Shown: positions 26,510 to 36,444 of the stretch, piece by piece
How the letters are laid out: each line of letters begins with the position of its first letter
Numbering within the stretch: position 1 is the first letter of the stretch
NCBI RefSeq assembly: GCF_900106745.1
Contig: NZ_FNNV01000006.1
Location: 234,755 to 298,754 of the forward strand
DNA: 64,000 nt
DNA from: Paenibacillus sp. CF384
Lineage (GTDB): Bacteria > Bacillota > Bacilli > Paenibacillales > Paenibacillaceae
Direction of reading: 5' to 3'
Notes under the pieces: model-generated
What the model saw: the letters and a program-made list of their open reading frames with translations, nothing else
Databases searched by the model: none
What the model was told of the DNA's origin: nothing
Made by a program: the position numbers and the translations under genes

Positions 26510-28237
26510 TTACTTGATGTTGCCCGGCCAGCCGAACTCCACGCCGAGACGTTTCTTCGTTGCTTGGTACATCTCTTGGTTGAAGGCATCCAGCTTATCC
26601 CAGCCGGCTTTCTTCATTTGCGCGACCGCATCGTCATACGTCTGCTTCGCCTTCTCCTCGGAACCTGCAAGAATCATCTTCGGAAGCAGTCGGCCCCACA
26701 GCAAATTAAGTTTTGTGCGCAACTCCGTCATATCGTTATATTGCGGATTCTCCGGATCGAACTTCGGCGTTGCGGCATTGAAGTCATAGCTGAATTCCAC
26801 GAGAGGTTTCTTCATGTCAGCCAGATAAACATCTACAGGCTCCGTCGGTTTCGCATACAGGTCTTTAATGGTCAGCCAATCCTGTTGGAGGTTAAAGCCG
26901 ATTCCGTATTTCTTCGCAGATTCGCCGTTTGCTTCGCCAGCTTTGTATTCCGGCGTCATCGTATATGTGCCGTCCGCATTTTTCGTATACGTCTCGCCTT
27001 CCCAGCCGAATGCAACCAGGTCCTGGCCTTCCTTGCTGTTCAGATACGCAATCAGCTTCGTGATGCGATCTGCTGCTTTGCTGTTCTTATTAACGGAAGT
27101 AAGCAGCCAGCCGTAGCCGCGAAGGTCTTGCAAATAAGGAGCATCGCCATTGTAGTTACGCAGCGCAAAGGCTTGGAATTGCGCGTTATTGTCCACATTA
27201 AACAAGGTTTTGAATTGCTCATTGAAATCCTGGCTTGCAGTCAGCAGCGAGAAAACGCGTCCGCTTGCCACCTTCTCATTGATTTGGTCGCGTTTGTCTG
27301 TGAAGTTGTCCTGCGAGACGAGTCCTTTACGATAAGCCTCGTTCAGGAATTTCACGCCTTCCCAGTACTTCTCCTGAAAGCGAACATCGAGGTATTTGCC
27401 ATCCGGCGATTCGAACGGTGTCGCGAAATACTGCTGTAGCCAGTTCATCGAGCCGTTCCCTTGGTCGCTGAACTCATACAGCTGAAGCGGAACGAGCGGC
27501 TTGCCGTCATACGACTTAATCTCGTTCTTCACGCGCTCCAGCACGGCCATGAATTTATCCGCGGTCGAGATATCCGGGTTGCCCAGCTTCTCCATAATGT
27601 CCTTGCGGAGCGTAAAGCCGCTGTTCGGCTCCAGTCTCTCGCCGGGCTTCAGTTCATTCTTGGAGTATGCGTAGTTCGGCAAGCCGTAGAAGTGACCGTC
27701 CGACTGGCGGTACCAGTCTGCAACGTCCTGGTATGGCTTGAACTCAGGGGCATACTTCGCGATCAACTCGTCCATTGGGGCAAGGTTTCCGCTCTTATAC
27801 AGCTTGTAGCCCGGATCGTCCTTCCAGCCCTCGTACGTAATGATATCCGGCAGGCTGCTCGAAGCGAGCATAGCCGCAAGCTTCTGTCCGTCATCGGTAG
27901 CCGGCGTGATGAAATTCAAATTCAGACCGAACTTGTCTCTAACGAATGTAGAAAACTTATCCTTGCCCAGGTCGCCGTTGTATTTCCACCATGAGAGGTC
28001 TACATACCAGTCAACCTTGATCGGATCCAGCTTCTCATCCGAAGGGGAAGCCGTATTGTCTGCAGCTGTCCCGCTGTTATCGGCTGCTGCCGCATTATCG
28101 CCGGTGTTCGTACCTTCCACCGCGTTCTTCGTATCGTTCGCCCCGTTATTGTTGTTCCCCGAGCTGCATGCACCTAGAAAACTGCTCATGGCCAGCGTCA
28201 TGCCGAGCAGCACGACAAGCGATTTTCTCTTCGTCAT
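26510..28237 (-). CDS. Extracellular sugar-binding lipoprotein of ABC transporter
   Basis: The product has 575 residues, long for the family but normal for the LplA/YtcQ-type proteins of this group. A lipoprotein signal is present with lipobox LGAC and lipidated Cys24, followed by an Asn-rich linker. Binding-protein motifs include DIITYEGWKD and PNYAYSKNELK. It delivers oligosaccharide to the two permeases downstream. The two-component pair upstream on the same strand probably induces it. Confidence 0.92.
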   Translation of the reverse strand: MTKRKSLVVLLGMTLAMSSFLGACSSGNNNNGANDTKNAVEGTNTGDNAAAADNSGTAADNTASPSDEKLDPIKVDWYVDLSWWKYNGDLGKDKFSTFVRDKFGLNLNFITPATDDGQKLAAMLASSSLPDIITYEGWKDDPGYKLYKSGNLAPMDELIAKYAPEFKPYQDVADWYRQSDGHFYGLPNYAYSKNELKPGERLEPNSGFTLRKDIMEKLGNPDISTADKFMAVLERVKNEIKSYDGKPLVPLQLYEFSDQGNGSMNWLQQYFATPFESPDGKYLDVRFQEKYWEGVKFLNEAYRKGLVSQDNFTDKRDQINEKVASGRVFSLLTASQDFNEQFKTLFNVDNNAQFQAFALRNYNGDAPYLQDLRGYGWLLTSVNKNSKAADRITKLIAYLNSKEGQDLVAFGWEGETYTKNADGTYTMTPEYKAGEANGESAKKYGIGFNLQQDWLTIKDLYAKPTEPVDVYLADMKKPLVEFSYDFNAATPKFDPENPQYNDMTELRTKLNLLWGRLLPKMILAGSEEKAKQTYDDAVAQMKKAGWDKLDAFNQEMYQATKKRLGVEFGWPGNIK

Positions 28238-28341
28238 CTTCTGGACCTCCCGTATTCATCATCTCATCTGAATGGCCTTTATCATGATTCTCTTGATCAA
28301 CCTAGGAGAGCCGGCCTCTCGGTAGCTTTAGTATAGAAGGT

Positions 28342-28355
28342 ATAAATCGCTTTCA
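28342..28355 (-). promoter_or_regulatory. Weak cre-like site upstream of the binding-protein gene
   Basis: TGAAAGCGATTTAT on the minus strand matches the CcpA-site consensus except at the last two positions. It lies about 105 bases before the start codon. Confidence 0.3.
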
Positions 28356-28379
28356 TCTACTGCGTTCTGTTTACGCCGT

Positions 28380-30047
28380 TTACTGGCCTTTGTTGACTAA
28401 CTGCTCGCGATACTCTTGCGGGGTCAGCTTAGTTGCACGCTTGAAGAACCGATAGAAGTAATGCTCGGACAGAAAACCGACGCCTTTGGATACTTCGCTG
28501 ATTCTGTACTGAGGCTGTGCCAGCAGCTCCTTAGCCAGCCGCAGTCTCGCCTCCATGATATATTCGGACAGGCCTTGGCCTGCTTTATGCTTATACAGCC
28601 GGGAGAGGTAAGATGGATTATGACCAATCGCCTGTGCGATCGCATTCAAGGTCAGATCACCGCCCAGACGGCTTTGAATGAAGGCATTGACCTTATGGAT
28701 GATCTCATCCCCTTCGGTCTCCGCATCCATCTTCTTATGCTCGAACAGGGCATCGGCCCTCTTCCTAATTTCCGCTTCGGCTTCGTGCCAGTTTAGCAGC
28801 AGCTCGGGATTGTACGATGATTGTACGACCGCTGAATCCGGCTGAGGCAGGTTCTTCACGAAGGGATCGAAAATCGCAAGCACCGTCGTACTAATTTGCG
28901 TTGCCAGCAGCCAGTTGCCAAGCCGAGAAGCCTGACTTCCGGTGTCGAGCAGGTTGCGGAGAATTTGATGGAATGCGGAATGCTGCCCATGCTCCAGGTT
29001 GTAGCTTAACAGCTCGTATTGGGTGATGAGCTGCTTCGTATCGACCGCGACCTCTTCTTGTATCTCCTGCTCGTCCATGCGTTCCCCTTCGACGACAAGC
29101 AGCTGCTTCTTGGTGCCGGATTGAAAATATTTACCCAATTGCGCATATTCGCGGCCGATTTTGTCCCATGGGACGCATTCCCTGCTAATGGCTACCGAAA
29201 TCGGGAGATGCAGCAGATCGAGACAGGTCGATTGAATGCTCTCGAACGTCCCGTAGATGAAGTGCCGGGTCATTCGCCACAGATGTTCCCGCAAGACAGG
29301 AGTAGGCGCGTTGTCTTCCGAGACAGGTTGAATGAACCAAACGACGCGCGACCGATCGTGAACGAACGATACATGGACAGCGGAGAGCGACAGATATTCC
29401 TTGGCGATGTTTTGCAATCCATACAGCAGCAGCGATTGATCGTAATAGCCATATTGCTCGTTCCATTCGTCGATACGGCCCGCCACGACAAAGACGGGTT
29501 TGTTCGGCGACAGCGGAATGTCCAGCTCGGCGAACTGCTTCTCCATCTGCCGGAACGCGTAAGGATCTCCATTGAGCAAAATGCTGAAGTACTCCCGCTG
29601 CAGCGGGGTGATCGCTTTCTGCAGCTGCTGCTTCGCCTGCTGCACGATCTGCTGGAGCTCGGAATCGTCGCGCAGCAAATCAATAGCCCGCTTAACCGCT
29701 TCGATAATGACTTCGTCGCCCTCGGTCTTCAGGATGTAGTTGACCGATCCGTATCGCATGGCCTCCTGGGCATAGTTGAAATCGTCATACCCGGACAGAA
29801 AAATCGTCTTGCAGCGGGACCAGCGGCCTTGAATGATGCGCTGCAGCTCCAAACCGCTCATGCCCGGCATCCGGATATCGCTGATGACGATATCGATTTT
29901 GGTTCGCATCATCGTTTCAAGGGCGTCCTTGGAGGAATAGGCGCCGATGACCTCCAGCTCCATATCCGGATCATTCAGTCGGCTGAACAAATCAACCAGT
30001 CCATTCACGACATATTCCTCATTATCCACGATCATCAGACGGTACAT
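28380..30047 (-). CDS. Response regulator with AraC output domain (YesN-like)
   Basis: The product has 555 residues. The receiver domain comes first: LMIVDNEEYV, phospho-acceptor Asp in IVISDIRMPGMSG, IFLSGYDDF and YILKTEGDE. A long linker follows, then an AraC DNA-binding domain at about 455-550 (LTLNAIAQAIGHNPSYLSRL, ISEVSKGVGFLSEHYFYRFF). It directly abuts the sensor kinase upstream and precedes the binding-protein gene it probably activates. Confidence 0.93.
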   Translation of the reverse strand: MYRLMIVDNEEYVVNGLVDLFSRLNDPDMELEVIGAYSSKDALETMMRTKIDIVISDIRMPGMSGLELQRIIQGRWSRCKTIFLSGYDDFNYAQEAMRYGSVNYILKTEGDEVIIEAVKRAIDLLRDDSELQQIVQQAKQQLQKAITPLQREYFSILLNGDPYAFRQMEKQFAELDIPLSPNKPVFVVAGRIDEWNEQYGYYDQSLLLYGLQNIAKEYLSLSAVHVSFVHDRSRVVWFIQPVSEDNAPTPVLREHLWRMTRHFIYGTFESIQSTCLDLLHLPISVAISRECVPWDKIGREYAQLGKYFQSGTKKQLLVVEGERMDEQEIQEEVAVDTKQLITQYELLSYNLEHGQHSAFHQILRNLLDTGSQASRLGNWLLATQISTTVLAIFDPFVKNLPQPDSAVVQSSYNPELLLNWHEAEAEIRKRADALFEHKKMDAETEGDEIIHKVNAFIQSRLGGDLTLNAIAQAIGHNPSYLSRLYKHKAGQGLSEYIMEARLRLAKELLAQPQYRISEVSKGVGFLSEHYFYRFFKRATKLTPQEYREQLVNKGQ

Positions 30048-31850
30048 TTAAACATCCCCCTTATTCGCAATGCCGTTGTCCGTTGCCGCCGGAATTTGAA
30101 TACGTACAGCCAAACCGCCAAGCGCGCTTCGCGATAACGATAATCCCGCGCTGGAGCCCAGGCTCAATTGAAGTCTGTGGTGGACGTTGAGCATGCCTGT
30201 CGTTTCAACCGCGGCGTCCTTGATCTTCATTCTGGAGGAGATATCCTTGAGCAAGTCGTCCGATAGATTCTCCCCGTTATCTTCTACTTGGATGGTGAGC
30301 AGCCCGGCACTCAAGGCGCAGCTGATGCGCAACTGCCCTTGGTCGGGATGATCCTCCAGTCCGTATTCGAACGCGTTCTCCACGATCGGCTGAAGAATCA
30401 GCCTTGGTACACGGATCGTCTTGGCCTCTGTCGGCAGTTCATCCAGTTCGATCTGCAGCTTGCTGCCGAAGCGAATCGATTGAATCGCAGCATAAGAACG
30501 GACATGGTCCATCTCTTGCTGCAGCTCCACTTCGTCGCTTGAGCTTCGCGTAATATATCGGAAGTACGTACCGAGATTACGGGTAAGTGCTTTGGCGTTG
30601 TCTACGTCCTCGAATTGCAAGATGCGGTTGAGCAGAAAGAAGATATTATATAAGAAATGCGGATTGATCTGCGACTGCAGCTGTTTGAGCTCCGCCCGCT
30701 TCAAGCTGAGCTCCTGCTCGTACACATCCTGAATCAGCTGCTTGAGCCTAGAGGACATATAGTTAAACTGCTGATACAAGTCCGAGAATTGGTCCTTATA
30801 CCGATATTGCAAGGCCAAGGACTGCTGAAACTCGCCTTTCTCCAGCTGCCGGAAAGCCATTGTCAGACGTTGAATAGGTCGATGAATTAACCTGTAAATC
30901 CACAAGGAGAAGACGAGAATAACGAGAATCGACGTCGCCGCAAGAATCCAGAGCAGCTGCTTGTACCAGTCCAGCGGACCGAGCACGGTCTTCTCGGGCA
31001 CGTACATGAGCAAGGTGACATGAAGAAGCTCAGACGTCTCCCTTGCAAAATAATACATCGTGCCATCCAGCTCGAATCGTCCGATTCCGTCTTTTGTGGC
31101 GGCCTGCAGGACATTAGTCGGTACCTTAAGTGAGCTTGCCTCCGTCTCATCGGATTCTTGTTTCTGCTTCGGCGGTACGCCAAGCGTCCATTTGCCGCCT
31201 TGATCGAAGAGCACGGCTTGGCCGTCCCGGAACTCGGAAAACTGGAGCAAGGAACTCTCGATATCCGCCGTGGATAGCACGACTTCCAACCATGCCTCAG
31301 GGGTCTGCATGGACATGGCATCGTTCGGATAACTGTCGCCCAGAATTAATTTATCGTTCACGGGCATTAGAATTTGACGGGTTCTGCGCATTTCCGTCAG
31401 GGCATTAATTTCATCGGCAGGAAAATTATGATCGATGCGTTCATCCTGAATATCGCGCCCGAGCTCAGGCACCATCAGCTTCAGCCCTTCGACGAACAAG
31501 CTGGAATCGCGAAATTGCCGCAGCTTTTCTTGAATGGAAAGCATCGCTATCCGCTGCTCATCGAATGGCATGATCTCATGGAACATGATGAGATTCTGTA
31601 CGTCTTCATCAACCATATATCGTTCCTTCATCCGGATAATTCGGGTCATCTCGGTTTCAAACGTACTTAAATACGAGTGCACCTTGGAACGAAGCGATAC
31701 GGAAATATCTTTACGAATCGTGGCTTCGCTGGAAAGCGTCACCAAGAAGCTGATCGTTAGAATCGGGATCAGCGTCAGTAGAAACGCAGCTACAAGCTTC
31801 TCATAGATACGAAATCGAATACGGGAACGTAAGGTCTGAAGCGCTTTCAC
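30048..31850 (-). CDS. Sensor histidine kinase (YesM-like)
   Basis: The product has 600 residues. Two membrane helices (near residue 20-45, FLLTLIPILTISFLVTLSS, and near 300, ILAATSILVILVFSLWIY) flank an extracellular sensor. A HAMP linker follows, then the His_kinase motif SQINPHFLYNIFF with the phospho-His and the ATP-binding N box (LQPIVENAFEYG). It senses an extracellular glycan or product and phosphorylates the regulator that begins at the next base. Confidence 0.93.
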   Translation of the reverse strand: MKALQTLRSRIRFRIYEKLVAAFLLTLIPILTISFLVTLSSEATIRKDISVSLRSKVHSYLSTFETEMTRIIRMKERYMVDEDVQNLIMFHEIMPFDEQRIAMLSIQEKLRQFRDSSLFVEGLKLMVPELGRDIQDERIDHNFPADEINALTEMRRTRQILMPVNDKLILGDSYPNDAMSMQTPEAWLEVVLSTADIESSLLQFSEFRDGQAVLFDQGGKWTLGVPPKQKQESDETEASSLKVPTNVLQAATKDGIGRFELDGTMYYFARETSELLHVTLLMYVPEKTVLGPLDWYKQLLWILAATSILVILVFSLWIYRLIHRPIQRLTMAFRQLEKGEFQQSLALQYRYKDQFSDLYQQFNYMSSRLKQLIQDVYEQELSLKRAELKQLQSQINPHFLYNIFFLLNRILQFEDVDNAKALTRNLGTYFRYITRSSSDEVELQQEMDHVRSYAAIQSIRFGSKLQIELDELPTEAKTIRVPRLILQPIVENAFEYGLEDHPDQGQLRISCALSAGLLTIQVEDNGENLSDDLLKDISSRMKIKDAAVETTGMLNVHHRLQLSLGSSAGLSLSRSALGGLAVRIQIPAATDNGIANKGDV

Positions 31851-31999
31851 AAGTATGCCTCCCTAGATACGACAGCGGCAGGCAAGTTCCACTCGTTTTC
31901 ACGAGGGATGCCCGGATACTTCATTGTATCTGATGCTAAAGGAAGGTCGCCACTGCATTTTATTGACTGCCTTTTATTGACTGCTTGCCAACATTAATA

Positions 32000-32027
32000 A
32001 AGCCGGGGCCCTGTCGGGCCGCCGGCT
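32000..32027 (-). terminator. Terminator of the secreted propeller/lectin gene
   Basis: AAGCCGG...GGCCC pairs with GGGCC...CCGGCTT, followed on the minus strand by TTATTAAT. It lies 21 bases after the stop. A 14-base direct repeat (TTTTATTGACTGCC) lies just beyond, near 31957-31985. Confidence 0.65.
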
Positions 32028-32048
32028 TGTCAGTGAGCATATTGGCAG

Positions 32049-33563
32049 TTAATTCAGCTTCACGAGCTGCCACTGCTGGTCTAGACCGTTTACATAATCC
32101 CAGGCATACGTCGGATCTCCATTAACATCGTTATAAGCGTCAAGCGCTTTGCCCGTCTTCCTGTTAATAACCTTGAAGTAGCCATCGCTTGTCGGGAGAA
32201 TCTGCCACTGTTGATCATTTCCACTGACATAATCCCAGGCGTAAACGGAGCTTCCATTCGCCGCGTCATAGTTATCGAGCGCCTTGTTGGTCGAAGAATT
32301 AATGATTTTATAATATCCGCCGCCTACATCAGTAATGATCCACTTCTGGTTCACGACATTCGTCCAATCCCAGGTGTAGCATTGCGTGCCGTTGGTTGAA
32401 GTGTAGCAGTCTAGCACATTATTCGTCTTTCTGTTGTAAAGCGCGTACGTCTTGCCTGACTCTATGCTGCTTCCGCCACCGCCTGCGCCATCGGTAAGGG
32501 AACCCGTGATTGACCATAGATCGTAGCTCCATAGTGAATTGCCGCAATTCGCGCAGGCATCCGTGAATACCGCTTTGAACGAAGCCGAGGATGGGAGTCC
32601 TCCCCATGCATCACGTGCGATTCCTCCGTTATGGTTGCGGGCGAAGCCGGTCAGTGACGGAGAAATCACGGCCTCGCGCTGCCAGGCACCGCCGCCGCTC
32701 CAGATGTTCGCAGCCGGAATACTGGCGACCTCAAGGCTGTCTCCGATAAAGTTCGGATCGCTTGCAGGGTACGGATGCATTTCGCGAATAATGAAGAACC
32801 GATCGCGCGTGCCGTCGTAGGCGACGTCAAAGTTATTCAGGTAGTCGGCGGATCCGTCCGTCCCATTCAGCCCGGAGGTCGTCAACTTGACCGGTGCCCC
32901 TATCGATGGGCTCGACATGTTGTTCAGGTTAATGTCGCGGCGCCATGCGCCCCAGTCGTTGCTCGCTTGCGGCTCCTCCCCGGTGTAGAACAGGAGCACT
33001 CTTCCGTTACCGTCAACGCTTGTGGCCGCCGGTTGCCCGAGCCCCCAAGTCCCATCTGCCGGATGCTGAACAATTGCGTTCGGATACTTCACCCAAGCAT
33101 TCGCCGACAGATCGTTGGAGAACGCAACGCCGATCTGATTATTGCAGCTGCAATCATCATTATTGCCGAGGTAGAACATCGCATAATTGTACAGCGTGCC
33201 GTTATAGTTGAATTTGCCGGCCACTACCGAAGGATCACATAGGTGGAAATCATCCCATGCTCCATTCGGGCCCGAAGCGAGCACTTCCTTGGATTCTACT
33301 ACCGTGCCACTCACTCGCTTCGTGTAGTAAATACTATCATGGGTTTCGCCGCTGTTCTTGTTATGGCAGGTGTAGATATGCTCCGTATTGCCGTCCACAA
33401 CAACCGATGGTGCGTACGTGTAAATATTTCCGCTCGGATCGTCCACGCTCTGCAGCGTAGCGGCATTCCATGAGACGGCTGCCGTGGAAACGCTTGCAAA
33501 CACACCTAGAACCAGACCATACAGTGCAATTACGGTAAGGATAACGCGATACTTCCCCTTCAT
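32049..33563 (-). CDS. Secreted beta-propeller protein with ricin-type lectin domain
   Basis: The product has 504 residues. A signal peptide spans residues 1-29 (VILTVIALYGLVLGVFASV core). Residues 30-350 form a propeller domain shared with the cytosolic protein at 23607-24575. A Gly/Ser linker (DGAGGGGSSIESG) leads to a C-terminal CBM13/ricin-B domain of three repeats, each ending in a Q-x-W motif (NQKW, DQQW, DQQW). It is probably an extracellular polysaccharide-active or polysaccharide-binding protein that feeds the adjacent transporter. Confidence 0.8.
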   Translation of the reverse strand: MKGKYRVILTVIALYGLVLGVFASVSTAAVSWNAATLQSVDDPSGNIYTYAPSVVVDGNTEHIYTCHNKNSGETHDSIYYTKRVSGTVVESKEVLASGPNGAWDDFHLCDPSVVAGKFNYNGTLYNYAMFYLGNNDDCSCNNQIGVAFSNDLSANAWVKYPNAIVQHPADGTWGLGQPAATSVDGNGRVLLFYTGEEPQASNDWGAWRRDINLNNMSSPSIGAPVKLTTSGLNGTDGSADYLNNFDVAYDGTRDRFFIIREMHPYPASDPNFIGDSLEVASIPAANIWSGGGAWQREAVISPSLTGFARNHNGGIARDAWGGLPSSASFKAVFTDACANCGNSLWSYDLWSITGSLTDGAGGGGSSIESGKTYALYNRKTNNVLDCYTSTNGTQCYTWDWTNVVNQKWIITDVGGGYYKIINSSTNKALDNYDAANGSSVYAWDYVSGNDQQWQILPTSDGYFKVINRKTGKALDAYNDVNGDPTYAWDYVNGLDQQWQLVKLN

Positions 33564-33780
33564 CGTTATAAACTCCCCCTCAACATTTTTAGATGCTTGC
33601 AGCTCTATCTTAATCTACCAAATCGCGAACAAGCTACTTTGATTCCTTTACTCCCGGCCCTGTCTTCTATTGACCTTAATTACGTCCAATGAATTTCGGA
33701 ATAACTGCCAAGACCGCTATGCTTGACCATTGGTATAACGATAGTAGGCAGTGAAATTCCTAGCAGAGGAGAATAGAATC

Positions 33781-34563
33781 ATGTACGACACAACAGCGCT
33801 TCAACAGGAGAAAATAGCATTTTATCGGCAGAACGGTTTTGTTCAATTGGACGGCGTCATTAGCGAAGAAGAGCTTCGCGAACTTCGCTTATGCGCGGAT
33901 GAAGCGATGCATGTCGAGGTGTCCCAATCTACTCAGCCGGACAAAACCAACCGCGGCTATTATCGCGTACTCAACCAGCGGTTCAACACATGGCGCGACC
34001 ACGGCGGCATGTCCCGATTCTCGCTTAGCCGCCGGCTCGGTGACATGGCCAGACAATTGACGGGGGCAGACGGCATCAGGGTATTTCACGACCATCTGCT
34101 GTATAAGATGCCCGGCGACTCCAAGCCGACGCCTTGGCACCAGGATCTTCCGTACTGGCCGATGAAAGAACGCGGCGCCTTGTCCATCTGGCTCCCGCTC
34201 GACGATGTCGATGAGCGAAACGGCTGCATGATGTTCGTTCCCGGCTCCCATCAGGTAGGCAAGTTAAACGCGGTCGACCTCGTCAACCCGCAGGATCTAT
34301 ACGCCTTCGAGGAAAGCGAATCCGTGCGCAATACAAGGCCGGTCGTCGTTCCGATGAAGGCCGGGAGCTGCACCTTCCACGACGGGCTGACATTTCACTA
34401 CGCCCATGCGAACCTTACCGACAAGCCGCGGCGCGTGCTCGCGATCATCTTTATGCCGGATGGCACCATTTACACCGGCCAGCCGCACATCCTATGCGAT
34501 CTGGATCCAAGCCTGGTTGCAGGCGCTCCGATAGCCGGCCCTCTCTATCCGAAGCTGGTTTAA
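33781..34563 (+). CDS. Phytanoyl-CoA dioxygenase (PhyH)-family enzyme
   Basis: The product has 260 residues. The start YDTTALQQEKIAFYRQNGFV is typical. PWHQDLPYWP gives the His-x-Asp iron ligands, and LTFHYAHANLTDKPRRVLAI gives the distal His and the 2-oxoglutarate Arg. ATG 33781 follows GAGGAG by 10 bases. The gene is monocistronic and diverges from the secreted propeller gene. Confidence 0.88.
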   Translation: MYDTTALQQEKIAFYRQNGFVQLDGVISEEELRELRLCADEAMHVEVSQSTQPDKTNRGYYRVLNQRFNTWRDHGGMSRFSLSRRLGDMARQLTGADGIRVFHDHLLYKMPGDSKPTPWHQDLPYWPMKERGALSIWLPLDDVDERNGCMMFVPGSHQVGKLNAVDLVNPQDLYAFEESESVRNTRPVVVPMKAGSCTFHDGLTFHYAHANLTDKPRRVLAIIFMPDGTIYTGQPHILCDLDPSLVAGAPIAGPLYPKLV

Positions 34564-34618
34564 GCGCCTGACCGCTCTTCGACGAAGCAAAGCCCGCTCC
34601 ATCCGATCGCGCGTCTGA

Positions 34619-35524
34619 CTAACGCGCAGCGGTAGGGCAGGCTTCTTGATGATTACGGTATTGAAGAGGCGTGCAGCCTGCTTGACGGCGGAAGATCCGG
34701 TAGAAATGGCTGAGGTCGTCGTAGCCGGTTTCCCCTGCTACCTGAACGATGCTTCGGTCCGTGCCACGCAGCAGGCGGCAAGCTTCGGCTATTTGGAGCT
34801 CGCGCTTGAATTGCAGAAAGCTCTTGCCCGTACGCTGCTTGAACTTCTGCGCAAACGCGGAAGGACTCATCGCGCACATTCGGCTGAACTGGTTCAAGGA
34901 TATCGGTTGGTTGTAGATTTCTCGAAGCAATGCCGTAACCCAAGACAACCATTCCGTTTCCTCGACCTGCTTCCTTGCCGGCTCCTTCTTATGCTCCAGC
35001 ATGTAGCGGCTTAGGCAGACGAAGAATTCAATGAGCTGGGAACGCACCATCAGTTCATATCCCGGCACTTTCCGCTCATCTTCGCAGCTGATCGTTTGCA
35101 GCTTTCCTTCCAGCGTCGCGCGAGCTCGGCCGTTCACGTTCAAATACGGACTCCTGTGCGGAGAACGGTGTAGAAATGGCGCAAGGTAGAAGAAATCGAC
35201 GAATCCATCGATTTCGCTCAACCTGCTGAGTTCCCGATCGAGCAGCGACAGCTGGAACATGACGTTGTAGACGACAGTCACCTCGTCCTCGCGTCCACGA
35301 TACCTGTGCGCTGTCTGAGGATCGACAATGAACACATCGCCTTCTTGAAGCTCTCGCGTTTCGCCCCTGCACTCATGCCACGCATGGCCTTCCACGACGA
35401 AGACGAGTTCATAGAAGCTATGCGAATGCATCGGGATGACTTCGCCTTTACGAATGGTATATTTGTCAATGAAGAACGGATACGACGGTTTCGGGAAGAA
35501 ATCTCGGTCCTCGTAGATTTTCAT
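34619..35524 (-). CDS. AraC-family regulator with cupin domain
   Basis: The product has 301 residues. The cupin sensor includes IPMHSHSFYELVFVVEGHAW, and the helix-turn-helix pair includes ISLNQFSRMCAMSPSAFAQK and IVQVAGETGYDDLSHFYRIF. ATG 35524 follows GAGGAGG. It begins 12 bases after the ribokinase stop, so it is the third gene of the nucleoside/ribose operon and perhaps its regulator. Confidence 0.9.
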   Translation of the reverse strand: MKIYEDRDFFPKPSYPFFIDKYTIRKGEVIPMHSHSFYELVFVVEGHAWHECRGETRELQEGDVFIVDPQTAHRYRGREDEVTVVYNVMFQLSLLDRELSRLSEIDGFVDFFYLAPFLHRSPHRSPYLNVNGRARATLEGKLQTISCEDERKVPGYELMVRSQLIEFFVCLSRYMLEHKKEPARKQVEETEWLSWVTALLREIYNQPISLNQFSRMCAMSPSAFAQKFKQRTGKSFLQFKRELQIAEACRLLRGTDRSIVQVAGETGYDDLSHFYRIFRRQAGCTPLQYRNHQEACPTAAR

Positions 35525-35535
35525 TGTACCCTCCT

Positions 35536-36444
35536 CTACCCTGCGTCTACCTCTTCCCATGTAGGCATGCCTGCTTGTGCCCCAAACTTCGTGACCGACA
35601 GCGAAGCGGCTTTGATGCCGAATGCAACAGCCTCCTCCAAGTCCAGCCCGCTTGCGATCGCCACGCTGAACGCGCCATTGAAGCAGTCTCCTGCACCTGT
35701 TGTATCTACAACTTCAACCTGAGGAGCTTTTATCGTATGCAGTCTTTCGTCCTTCAGAAAAGAAACGCCGTTCCCGCCCCTCGTCACAATTAAGGTCGGT
35801 CCCTCCTTCCCCCATTGACGCATTCCCTCTTCGAGCTCCTCTTCGGTGCCGTATACAGCACCGGTAAGACTCTCGAATTCCGATTCATTCGGCGTAATAT
35901 AGTCGGCCAATTGAAGCATGTCATCCGGCAGCTCCACGTAAGGAGCCGGATTCAGGACAGTAAGGACACCGGAATCTCGAGCAATTTGCATGGCCGTTCT
36001 AACCGATTCCAATGGAATTTCCAGTTGTACCAGAAGCACCTGTGCCTGCCGAATGATATCCGCATGCCGCTCGGTCCAAGCCGGCGTACAGATGCCGTTC
36101 GCTCCTTCAACGATAACGATACTATTGTCATTAGCTGCATGCATAATTGTGGCGATACCGGTAGGCGCATCCTGAATCGTTGCAATTGCGTCAGTGCGAA
36201 CGTTATTTGTGCTCATTTGTTGCTTCATCATCGAACCGAACGCATCGTCTCCTACTGCTCCGATTAGGGCAGCATCCGCGCCAAGCCTCGCGCAGGCAAG
36301 CGCTTGATTAGCCCCTTTCCCGCCAGGGACGGTGTGAAACTGCTCGCCTTTCACGGTCTCCCCTTGCTTCGGCATTCGCTCCATCGAGACGACTAGGTCC
36401 ATATTCAAGCTTCCTGCAATTGCGATTGCCGGTCTATTATGCAT
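35536..36444 (-). CDS. rbsK: Ribokinase
   Basis: The product has 302 residues of the PfkB family. GSLNMDLVV and VPGGKGANQALA form the N-terminal substrate site, and the C-terminal signature VDTTGAGDCFNGAF has the catalytic Asp and anion hole. It phosphorylates ribose (or a related pentose) to the 5-phosphate. Its ATG 36444 overlaps the end of the nucleoside hydrolase gene by 8 bases, consistent with salvage of ribose released from nucleosides. Confidence 0.9.
   Translation of the reverse strand: MHNRPAIAIAGSLNMDLVVSMERMPKQGETVKGEQFHTVPGGKGANQALACARLGADAALIGAVGDDAFGSMMKQQMSTNNVRTDAIATIQDAPTGIATIMHAANDNSIVIVEGANGICTPAWTERHADIIRQAQVLLVQLEIPLESVRTAMQIARDSGVLTVLNPAPYVELPDDMLQLADYITPNESEFESLTGAVYGTEEELEEGMRQWGKEGPTLIVTRGGNGVSFLKDERLHTIKAPQVEVVDTTGAGDCFNGAFSVAIASGLDLEEAVAFGIKAASLSVTKFGAQAGMPTWEEVDAG

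Noticed and set aside
29019..30137. 372-codon plus-strand open frame
   Set aside because: Antisense to the response regulator, whose receiver and AraC motifs are clear.
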